Assembly (NCBI GenBank): GCA_032209605.1
Contig: JASFXZ010000003.1
Coordinates: 33,692,762-33,756,761, forward strand
Length of the DNA: 64,000 nucleotides
Direction of reading: 5' to 3'
Origin: Mactromeris polynyma
Taxonomy: Eukaryota > Mollusca > Bivalvia > Venerida > Mactridae
The position numbers were made by a program, and so were the translations under genes. Below, one piece after another: positions 24,521 through 34,928 of this stretch. The stretch's first letter is position 1. Each line of letters starts with the position of its first letter. The notes below the pieces were generated by a model that was given only the letters and a program-made list of their open reading frames with translations, ran no database searches and was not told where the DNA came from.

Positions 24521-25899
24521 TTCTGTCTGGAGTTCACACAAAGTCTTGTCAACACTTGAAATAGGCAAATATCGAAATTTGCAGTTGGAGTAATATATTG
24601 TTTGTAAGTTTGTATTACTATTGTAAATATCTTAAATTAATGGCAGAAATGAAGACTCTGTATATCCTGCAGTTTTAAGAGTTATATATATATTTTCTAA
24701 AGTACAAAAACAGACGGCAAACTTAAACTTGTCAGGAAAGGGGAGCATTGGGTGTGATCGCCACCCCTTTTCCGGTTAAAGATACTGAACATTACTGTTC
24801 AAATACACGTAATATTTGAAAACGAAACCGTCCGAAAATGCACCGAAATCCGTTAAAATTATTCCTCATTTTCTGCCAAAAAATAATTCTGGCACTTGTG
24901 AGGGAATTCCCCACACCGCTTTCAATCAGATGGCGACGGATCGTGAAACTACTTATATTATGGAGCGATAACATTTAAAGTTTCAGATCTATCAATCAAC
25001 GCGTACATGTGTGGACGAACCATATTAGCAATGACGGAAGAATTAAGTTTGTGTCAACTATATGAGTCAGAGCTGGTATTTTACCCATGTTACACGACCA
25101 ACACATCAAGTATTTATTTGAACGGGACTTCGAACTTTCAATTTCGATAGAGTAGCCTACAAGTATACAATACATTTCCATATTAAAGTATATGGACGAG
25201 TGCCCCTAGCTAGTAAATGTATATGCATCTCCAACAAGCGTTAACTGATAGCAAATGCATGCAGTCATTTATCGAATTATCATGGGTATACATTCAATGC
25301 ACAGTGACATCTCTATTATAAAGGACAGCGTTGGTTCTGGAGAAAGTCGATCTTGTTGTGAGGTTGAATTATAATATGTATGAACATTCCGTCTCATTTA
25401 TGAAAAAAAAGTCTCCATGTGAGGTTTTACTGAATGCAAAATATGGTAGTCTAATATTATAAAACGGCAGGAGACAGTCATAAAACACGCTTAACCTTAT
25501 AATATCTTGGGAAACAAAAGTATACATAACATTGTTTTCGAGTGGTTATTATGACGTACTGTCCATCGTAACAGTCCGAGACAAACTAGCAGCTATCATC
25601 ACAACAATAAAATATATGATAAGAGAAAGGCATTTACTATCATTACTGACAAATTAATAACTATCTTAGTACCATGTCCTGCTTCAACAACATCATCAAC
25701 AATCACTGATGTCCTGGTTGTTTCTATACTCACCTTGACTAACTACATTATACATGAATCATTGGTTGTAAAACTGTCCTTTGATGCTTTTCCCTACCAA
25801 ATCGACATGTATATACAGTATCTAGACCTAAAAAGCATCACGATACATTGAGGAACAGTTGGTACATTTTCTCTTGACAATCAACGGGAAAGCGCCATT

Positions 25900-27030
25900 G
25901 GTTCACTGATCTAAGAGCAACCGTCCCTTAAAATCCCATCTAAAATGTACGCCCCCAATCGTCCCTTAATTAGATCTACATGTATCTGCACCGCTTGAAT
26001 ACAGACAGATTGACAGGTCTGCTCCTGCCATTCGATGAGAGGAGTAGGTCTGCCTACCTCATTAGCGGATTCAGGGGGGGGGGGCCGCACCCGACACGCG
26101 TCCCCACTAAAATATCCCAACCTTACATGTATGTCCATGCGCGTAGGAGCTGGGGCCGCAACGGCAATGGGGCCGCGGACATTTTATGACCCCTACTTCT
26201 CATCTGTATCTTAAACTAGTCAAAACCAGTCACACATTGTATTGGCATTCAGCCAAGATACTTAATACGCATGGCAAAGTGTTATCATCGCTACCAGACA
26301 GGGACCGTCGCTATTTAGGGTGTGAAAACAGTCGGCGGTTTAATGAAGGTATGAAAGGTAGCGTACTATATAAGTGACAAGTATAATATTTACATTGGCA
26401 TTGTTGTGAATCTCAAAATTTGATAATTATATTTACTTGACGATCAATTAAATGGCGATAATCTCATTTACTCACAAAAAGTATTTTAACAGTACACACA
26501 GACACAAATTAAATACATATTCTGAATCTCCATTATGAAAGTAGACTTTGAAATGGATGTTCCAAAATATTTCCCTAAAAGTCCCGTGTTTTTTTACAAA
26601 ATTACACATATCACGGACATATAAACCATGTCCGTGCACATGTATGAATAAATGTAATAATTTTGAAAAAAAAATCGGAAAATATAATTTTAAAAGTGAC
26701 GGATTTTGCGCCTGTCAAAGGTGATTTCCTTAAAATTTTCTCATCGGGAGGGGATACCCCTCCCGCACCCAACCCATCTGCGGCACCAATGATCAATACC
26801 TTCCTACGCGCCTGATGTCTGAGTATGCATACGGAAATATACAGATATCCTTAATTATAAGATTTTCAAATAAGCGATTCTGATTTATTGTAGCAGTATA
26901 TACTATCATGATGGTGTTTATAAACAGTCATTGCCGTTTTATAAGGTTTGAGCAAAACCCAAAAAAATTACCCCCCCCCCCCAAGACCAAATCCTGGAAC
27001 CGTCCCTGTACCTGTCTATATTTCATTTTA
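25900..27030. repeat. Cluster of G/C-rich repetitive fragments
   Basis: Contrasts with its AT-rich surroundings through a G10 run followed by GCCGCACCCGACACGCGTCC near 26088, GGGAGGGGATACCCCTCCCG near 26745, and a C14 run near 26965 followed by CCAAATCCTGGAACCGTCCC. CGCGTAGGAGC (about 26141) and the inverted TTCCTACGCGCC (about 26800) suggest two oppositely oriented copies of one element. GGGAGGGGATACCCCTCCC is itself a palindrome. Confidence 0.45.
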
Positions 27031-27393
27031 CTGCCGCGTGTTTCTGTAGATCTATATAGTCTCTGAACACAGTAGCTAGATCTATAAGTCTACGGTCCCA
27101 GCTCTAGTCTCGATCACAGATTTAGGTCTATGTCTAGATCAATTAGATCATCTACATCAAACCATGTATTTAAATCAAGGAAATATTACAGAGATATGTC
27201 TATATTTGGTGCTGATGCTAATATTTTACTATTTTTTTGTAACCAACAATAATTACGTCTTATATAATCTGTTTAATCAGTTTAGAATAATGAAACCAAA
27301 TATAATTCAAGATTTATTCAATTTGGATTCCCGCCAAAGTGTAAACTCCGTAATTGAAATCATATAACATATTTTTAACTCAGCACACGAGTA

Positions 27394-27466
27394 GGTCTCG
27401 TGGCCCAATGGATAAGGCGCCTGACTACGGATCAGGAGATTGCAGGTTCGAGTCCTGCCGAGATCG
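27394..27466 (+). tRNA. tRNA-Arg (anticodon ACG)
   Basis: A 73-base cloverleaf. The acceptor stem GGTCTCG pairs with CGAGATC (one G-U), and the discriminator base is G. The anticodon stem CCTGA/TCAGG holds the loop CTACGGA, so the anticodon is ACG. The T stem GCAGG/CCTGC encloses TTCGAGT (box B). GGCCCAATGGATAA matches box A and the D loop. There is no intron. The downstream T-rich stretch TTTTTAATTT could serve as a polymerase III stop. All stems are intact, so it looks functional. Confidence 0.95.
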
Positions 27467-27727
27467 GTCATTTAGAATTTTTAATTTAATTTAGTCATAC
27501 CATTAATGTAAATCGAGATTCTAATACATGTATAATGTATATAGAGGATCTTACATGAGTGTTCATGCTTTATTGAATTTATTAAACGAGTCTGTCAAAA
27601 TGATATAATACGAGGCTTTGCCACTATGACACTATGAAGTCATGATCTTCAACATTTGTCACTTTATGATTTTACAAGTTTGGATAAAATCGTTCATTTT
27701 CAACGTAATGAAATTGAGAACTTCATT

Positions 27728-28001
27728 GTTTGTTTGTTTCATCGGGTTTATCGCCGTTTCTCAACGATATTTCAGTTATATACGGCGGCCGATTCACATA
27801 ATCAGTTTTTCCTGGACTTAATTCTTACCAGTACTAACTTACCCTTCCTCAAGGAGCCGGCAACTTCTCCACATGTGGAGGAAAATCAACATTTCTGTCA
27901 AATTTTCATGGAAGGGTATGACCTGCCGCGACCGGGAATCGAACCCGGATCACCGGGTTACAAGTCCAGCGCACTAACCTCTGGACCACAGCCGCAGCCA
28001 C
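27728..28001 (-). mobile_element. Full-length tRNA-derived SINE with 13-bp target duplication
   Basis: The 13-bp sequence TGAGAACTTCATT occurs exactly at 27715-27727 and 28002-28014, a perfect target-site duplication. Read on the minus strand, the head is tRNA-like (GCGGCTGTGGTCCAGAGGTT, GGGTTCGATTCCCGG, TGT at the anticodon position) but with mismatches in the anticodon stem. The 3' part has GAAATATCGTTGAGAAACGG followed by CGATAAACCC and ends in a CAAA-type tail (GAAACAAACAAAC). From memory this 3' end resembles the molluscan RUDI/V-SINE type. The intact duplication suggests a fairly recent insertion. Confidence 0.88.
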
Positions 28002-28485
28002 TGAGAACTTCATTATGTTACAGTTCACATTTTCAGATAAACTCATGAGCTTCAAGCATTCACATTTTTGGATGTAATTGTGAAGTTGCAATTTCAAATA
28101 TTGAAATCGTGAATGAAGCAATTACCACAGGTTTTCCATGTCAGTGCTATTATCATTATTAATACTGTGAAATTGTTATTATAAAATGTTATCGACTATG
28201 TATTCTGTAGTGCATATTACAGTTACAAGTTCTCATATCTTGAAGAATTGGTTGCATTTTAATATTGCTTATTCAGGGTCCCAGATCAAGTGTCCAGGTA
28301 GTTCACAAGCCACAATGCAGTCAAAGCCAGTACAATTCTGACATTTATTTTTGTCAGACAATAATTGTAAGCTCCCTTGTCCAAATGTCAGGCATTCTTT
28401 GACGCAATTTCATATTTTCATGCAGCTTTGATCATTTTTGCATGACTTTGTCCCACCATTAAATTTAGTGGCAATCCTTAAATAG

Positions 28486-28640
28486 TCTGTTAGGTCAAGC
28501 TATGAATTTTTAGGTGGGTAGGTAAATAGCTTTATATGGTCATAACTATCAATATGCTGCCCTCAAATATAATTCCCACACACAAGCCCTAAATTTATTT
28601 TAGAGTAGGGGCCATTTTCAGGTTTAGGTAGGGTTATGCC
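28486..28640. mobile_element. MITE-like element (GCATAACCCTACAT family), copy B
   Basis: Contains TTTTTAGGTGGGTAGGTAAA, CACACACAAGCCCTAAA and GTAGGGGCCATTTTCAGG, and ends GGTAGGGTTATGCC, corresponding to blocks of copy A. The left terminus is decayed. Confidence 0.55.
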
Positions 28641-31600
28641 ACTGGACCCAACCGTAAAAAGTCCTGTGTATACTGACACATGGCCCAGATAGCCCCTAAA
28701 ATACATGCATAATGCTAAATAACACACAATGTTTGCACTGGGACAAATAATAAACTAAGAGTACATAACTATATTCTGTGGATTTATTTTGTGTAATTTT
28801 CAAAATATACAGAAACATAATCCCTGATGTACAAAAATAAGTTTTGAAAAAAAACATAGATTCACAAAAATAACTATACATCAACAAAATAATAACACAG
28901 TGAAATAAACTGACATAACAATCATTGTTGTAAAACAATAAAGCCGCTTGTTAACAAACTTTTAACGAAAATAGATAATAAAAAATTTAAGTCTTGCTGA
29001 CAGTTATGAAACATCAAGTATGTATACATAAAAAGCTGGCAGGTTATTGCAGTAGAAGTCAGTAATAAAGGTTATGTTTCAATTATTTGTGAATGCGGAA
29101 GAAATAAGATGATATCAAATTACTATGAATTTTATTTATGTACATGTGCATATGAAAATAAAGGGCTTTAAAAGTTTAAAATGTGTGTTAATTGAAGAAA
29201 AACATTTCTTATGTATTTTTTTCTCTTCAGCATAAAACAAACCGCTATCAGAAACTGCATATATAATCTCTGCCATTAAAATATCATAGAAATACAAAAC
29301 AGAAAAAAATAATAATTAGTTAGCACTTTTAAAAGCATACATTTTAATGTTATTAAGAATAAAGAAACATCACAAAAATAACAATCAATAATTAGTGTAA
29401 TAATACATAGACATATTCAGTCAAGTAAAACAATTTTCATCAATATCAATCATTGAATCATTTGAGTATAGATATATTAACATGTAAATATTCTCATTAT
29501 TGCAACAATAGATGTAGTCTTAGCTATAATGTTGTAGTATGTGGTCCTAAGATTCTACTTGGTTAATAATAGCAAATAAAACTGTTAAAGTTTCCCTAAT
29601 TTAAGTAAGCATCCAATTTTGTGACCATATGACCTCAGATTCTGGAAATCCCCTTTAGGGGACGCAGACAACACCTGCCACTTAATGACCTAACTGACCC
29701 CGATTGGTAAAAGGTTGCACATGTTAATTAATACATATTTAACGAGACATATTATGTTATACCCCCAAGGTGGTAAGTACAAATTTCATGTACATGTGGT
29801 TCATACAAGAAACATACTAACACTAATTATTTCATAAAATATTGACAGCACATTATGATTTGTCAATTAGTTAAATGCTATGGTGTGCATGTACATAATT
29901 TGTTAGCTAGCTGGGGGGGGGGGGGGGGAGGAGGGATGGAGAAATTCAACACTTTTGAAAGCAGAAGTAAATATCAAATCTATGATACTCAGTAATCTGT
30001 CTCATAAGACTTAAGACTCCATTTAATAAAGAACATCCTCTTCTACATTCCAGTCGACAGGAAAATGACATATGATTAAGAATATCATTATCACGGGATA
30101 GCCCAAGTTTCTGTCTATTACGCAAATTTGTCTGAAAAATTTACATTAGTGCTGCAAGGGTGAAAAATAATAACATGCAGAACATGTTACCAAAAGTTGA
30201 ATGTTAATAATACTATACCGGCTCTCATGAATTATGTGGTTTAAAGAAGAGAATTTGTGATAGTTATGTGTTTTCTTGGTACGCAATAAAACATTGAAAC
30301 CAGACTTTAATATGATTATCTTATCATACACATCAGGAATTTCTCTGTAATACTTTAAATAAGAAAAACTTTACGGCTTACAATAAACTGACCTACATAC
30401 TTAAAGTCAGTGGTACCAAGGCTTAAATGGAAAACCGCTGAATGATACATTCATTCATACAAAACGTTGTATAATCTTCTTAAAGAGCGGACATTTTCAC
30501 ACATAAATTCCATATTGTTAACAAGTAAGCATTATCTCTCCCAAGTGGTCATTACAAGTGTTAGACATAATATGTAAAACCAACATGTTCACTCATGACT
30601 TGCCACCTTATTAGACAACTTGAATGACAAAATAAATATTGCAATTATGATTAAAGCCAAAGAAATAAATATGTTGGCAAAATTTCATAACAACCATTCC
30701 AACATAATACTTTAACGATTTGAAATATTCGGTTAAAAAACTATGTTTGTGAAAATTAATTTGCACAAGACTTTATCAAAGGCAATCATTGACACAAGAT
30801 ATGACAGGACAATCTATGGGGGAATAAAAGAAAATACCACCCGATGTTATTGACACGCATTGAACTAGTATGTAACATACATAAATAACAATAATCTTGG
30901 CACAAACCAGGAATGATAAGGATCTACAGTGTGTGTCAATTTACCTAATAAGTCTCCAATGAAACAATAAGAAGATCAGACAAAGATATGAAGCCCTTCA
31001 AGGGTCATTTGTAGTAGAGGTTCTTTTGTTTTAGTATTCCTAATATGGTATTAACTTTCAATGTTTGAAGTGCAAATAAATCCCAGTGGGGTAGAAAACA
31101 GCTTTCTGTGTGGGAATTAATGTAATCTACACCAATAGAAAGCTGGTCAAGCTAACAGTGACTGACATAAATGCAATACTATTAAAAGAACACAATTTGG
31201 TTATATTATAATGAATTGAATGTGTTGTCTGACTATCACAACAATGAATGGAATTGATTATTTAGTGCTAATGCGTCATGTTTTGTATGTACTTTAAACA
31301 TGTACTAAACTGATAAATCTCTATACTGTTATGAAGTTTATAGCCAAGATGTCATATAAGTGTGAAACACATAAAAACTGAAATTTCAAATTTATAAAAT
31401 CAATCCAGTCACCATGGAAACATAATACAAAACATCACTCAGGCTACAAACCCCGTATTTAAATGTGAATTTAATTGAAACCCATCATACACAGAGAAGA
31501 GAGTTCATGTTTCAGGTATGTTGAAAATGTCCATTAAAATAAATACATCTTTCAATTGACATTTCACCATTCACCCCACAACCTGACAAAGATGGAAAGC

Positions 31601-34318
31601 TGAATATACTTCAAGTCTGCTTCATTGTCATGTTTTATTTGAAGTAAGGACATCCTAAAAAAATGTTTGTTTGACATAACCCTTCCCAGCAAAATTTAGG
31701 TGGGTGGGAAGGTATATTTTTAGGAATACTACTTATTCACACCCAGACCCCTAAAAATGTTTTTGAAAAAGGTCCATTTTCATGGGTAAGTAGGCAGACA
31801 AACATTATTTTTAATCATGGCCTGAACAATATTTGAGATTGAGTCAAGTATCAATTTACCAGTAGGTATTAATGTATTCCTCTTCAATCAAAATGTGATG
31901 TATCGGAAAGTATGGGATAAGCCTTGGGTTATGGTAATATCCTTGCCATACAGTTAAGGCAATAATAATGTTGAATATATGTATTTGTTAAACATAATAT
32001 GTGTATGAATTCAGTTAGTTACTAGGTAACAGCTTTAAATCATGCAGATCTACGATAAAAATGATGCAAATCATCAGTGAGAACAATACATTGCTTCTAG
32101 TATCAATACCTCAATTTCATACAGGTATATTATATACACAGGTGAGTCATATATTATATATCAAGATGACAGCTTGTGTCTATACAACAGCTACTGAGTC
32201 AGACCATTGTGAATACACAGGTACATCGGTTATCTATATAAAACATAATCAGATTTCACATTCACTGCAGTGAACGGTAATAACTTTTATTAATGGAGTG
32301 TAAAGGGCTTTTTAGAAATATTGCATATTGCAAGGTAAAGAAATTTTATGAAAAAACTGCTTATTACAAAATTCACACGGTCTGAACATGACTCGCTGTT
32401 TAAATGAATAAGTTCAACAAAAATGGACAGGAAAATTATAAGTTCTCATGAATAACTAATACGCTTATTGATATAACATAAAGCTGAGACTCCACTAAAT
32501 TATTTAACATTATTTACACATTGTTGTACAGTTAATAGAACAGTGGCAATTAAGCTGTCCTGTGTTAAGCAATGATAACACCTGGGTCGAAAATGAATGA
32601 TAAAATATGATGTATTATTAACTGAATGGTCATAAAATATTACATCAAACAAGATTCTGTCTTTAACAATAAAGTATTTTAATAAACATAATTAATATCT
32701 CTCATATACAGAAAATATGAACTAGTAAATATATTTCACAATAATTTCAAACAAAAATATGAAAATAACAGTCTTAAGATTACGATTTTTGACTAAATCA
32801 TTTCTTGTACATTTTAATGTATAAAAAATGTCTGACTTGATGATAGAGATTGTACCTGCATTTAGAAGCTACAGAAAATGTTAAAACAATGGAATGAAAA
32901 AATGAGAGCAACAAGTCGAAACAATGGAAAAACATTGTACGTTATCAGTAAAATAATTACTCTCAATGGTAAACAGCATGTAAATACATTATCTTATGTA
33001 TATATTGCACAATCTATTTACTCGGCCAAGAAGATAACTATCCCCTAAAATCACCTGCCAACGCTCTGACAGGCATCGCTATCACCATCTTCCCATTATG
33101 TATACAGATCATCTTACATACAGAATCCTTTGTTATAGCCAGATAAATTTAATATGGAAACAACAAACTTACAAAGCAAAAATGCTGACATACAAAGTTT
33201 GGGGGGGGGGTGAAACACAATATGACTTCAATCACTTGTAAGTAAGGAAACAAAGAGGAAAATGCTGAAAAGTTCATTGAAGCACAAATGTGTTTTGATT
33301 CATTTGTAAGATTTAAGTGAAATACAATGACAGAGAACCAAGCTTAGACATCAAACATGATCGTGAATTTTAAACAGCTAGACTCGGCCATAAAACTGCA
33401 TGAAGCCACTTCAACAATAAAAAAATGAAACAGGACATTCTATGTGTTTGTTTTCAAGGAGATAAGGAATCATTGAAATACAAATGTCCCCAGTTAGGGC
33501 CCAATTAATCTTAAGACTTTAGAGGAACACTTTCATGGAAAATAGGAAAAAAAGTAGTGGAATTTCGGTGGTTTATCTTTGAAAGCCATCAGTATCGTTC
33601 TCCACAACCACAATGTGTAACATTTACAGACTGAAACATTTTGGCAGCAACTTCACCAAGGAATGTAATCAACACTCGGTTTTGTAAACTGTGCGGAATT
33701 ATTATAAAATAAAACCTACAAGTAAATGTAAAGTCTAGAGTTCTAAAGATAGTCACTACATAACATATGTTATTAATTCCAGGAAGATGCATTAATGTTT
33801 AAAATTGGTGGCATGCCAGATCAACCATTAAATCTTATAGCATTCAGTAATATAAACACAATGTCATTGATCAGTAAGCTTTCAAGCATGTAAGCACATT
33901 TTAAGAAAAGAAATGTAAATTATTTTTCCTCCTCTCAATACAACAACTGTAAGTTCGCAGAAAGCACAAGTCTTTAGTTTGATGTGAATGAAATAACTGT
34001 TAAATTATATGAACAGTATTGCAATTGGCAATAAAAATGCAAGGTTCTCCTTGTTGTAATTAACAGGTATATTACTGCCATACTTCAGACAGGTTCCCTC
34101 AACTTGTCTGGCTAGGAAGTTTAGAACAAGAAGCATTTTCTATTTTGTTCATTCATACAGTGTATCACAAATGGGAACTGGTCTTGCGTTAATCCACTTG
34201 GAATGGTTTTATAACAGCAGAAGATGGCACCAATATCGACACAGGACGGTAATACTGGGTACTATTGGTGTACCCCAATAGGAGATGTATAACACAGAGA
34301 TGTGTCATAGCTATCTAT
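28641..34318. other. Long AT-rich tract downstream of ARL4, possible 3' UTR in part
   Basis: More than 5.6 kb with no recognisable exon on either strand. Apart from one MITE-like copy at 31665-31806 and poly-G runs near 29911 and 33201, I see few obvious repeats. It lies directly 3' of the ARL4-like gene. Some of it is probably 3' UTR, but I cannot place a polyadenylation site with confidence because TTTATT occurs too often. Confidence 0.4.
31665..31806. mobile_element. MITE-like element (GCATAACCCTACAT family), copy C
   Basis: TGTTTGACATAACCCTTCCC on the left and GGTAAGTAGGCAGACAAACA on the right are imperfect inverse complements. Internal TTTAGGTGGGTGGGAAGG and GGTCCATTTTCATGGGTAAG match copies A and B. 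Confidence 0.6.
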
Positions 34319-34867
34319 TCATCTTTTTCTCTTTCCTTTTTTCTTCTTTATAATTAAATCGCACATTTTCTCAATCGCCTCGTCCAAACCCTCGCCTGTA
34401 ATAGCACAGGTTGGTTCTATATGCCACAACCGAGTAGATGGCAGTTCATGCAATCCAAGCATTTTTTCTATTTCGGAGGAATTCAAAGACTTTGGTAAAT
34501 CCTGTTTGTTCGCAAGAACTACAACAGGTAACCCCAGCCCTTCAGGACTCCGTAATAATTTAGTCAATTCAATTTTGGCCTCTTCGAGTCTCTCTTTGTC
34601 AGTGCTGTCCACTACGTATATAATTCCGTCTGCTTTTCTGGTATAGGTTCTCCAGAGCGGCCTGGTTTTATCTTCCCCGCCAACATCCCAGATATTGAAC
34701 ACACTTCCTTTGGCTGACCCACTAGTAACATTGATTTTTTCACAATTATATCCGACAGTTGGTCTAGTCTCAGTATATTGATCAAATTTAAGTCTATAAA
34801 GACATGTAGTTTTTCCAGAAGAGTCTAAGCCCAGCATGGCTATAAGCGTAGAGTGATTGCCTCCCAT
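34319..34867 (-). CDS. ARL4: ARL4-like small GTPase, single exon, atypical switch II
   Basis: ARF-family GTPase of 182 residues encoded without introns, as ARL4 genes usually are. ARL4 proteins act at the plasma membrane and nucleus and recruit ARF6 exchange factors to alter actin and trafficking. Gly2 of MGGN would allow myristoylation. The P-loop is GLDSSGKTT (13-21), switch I has PTVGYN (36-41), and switch II is WDVGGEDK (60-67). The base-specificity motifs are NKQD (120-123) and CAITGEG. A basic tail, KKKKGKRKR, matches the ARL4-type polybasic membrane/nuclear signal. RLEEAKIELTKLL and ANKQDLPKSL also favour ARL4 over ARL11/14. The position normally holding the catalytic glutamine (GGQ) is Glu65, from codon GAA. 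The N-terminus is shorter than in vertebrate ARL4s, so it may be a lineage-specific relative. Confidence 0.9.
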   Translation of the reverse strand: MGGNHSTLIAMLGLDSSGKTTCLYRLKFDQYTETRPTVGYNCEKINVTSGSAKGSVFNIWDVGGEDKTRPLWRTYTRKADGIIYVVDSTDKERLEEAKIELTKLLRSPEGLGLPVVVLANKQDLPKSLNSSEIEKMLGLHELPSTRLWHIEPTCAITGEGLDEAIEKMCDLIIKKKKGKRKR

Positions 34868-34916
34868 AGTAGACGAATATTCCTACCAAAAACGTCACAT
34901 CTTCTTCCTATACCAT

Positions 34917-34928
34917 CAAAATGGCGAC
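34917..34928 (+). promoter_or_regulatory. YY1-like site upstream of the ARL4-like start
   Basis: CAAAATGGCGAC fits the YY1 consensus (CAA.ATGGCGGC) closely. It lies about 50 bp upstream of the start codon, where YY1 sites often sit near transcription starts. A TGACGTTT half-CRE lies between it and the gene. This is by sequence match only. Confidence 0.4.

Noticed and set aside
27931..28001. A possible tRNA-Thr (TGT) gene on the minus strand
   Set aside because: The anticodon stem has mismatches and the segment is the head of a SINE bounded by a target duplication.
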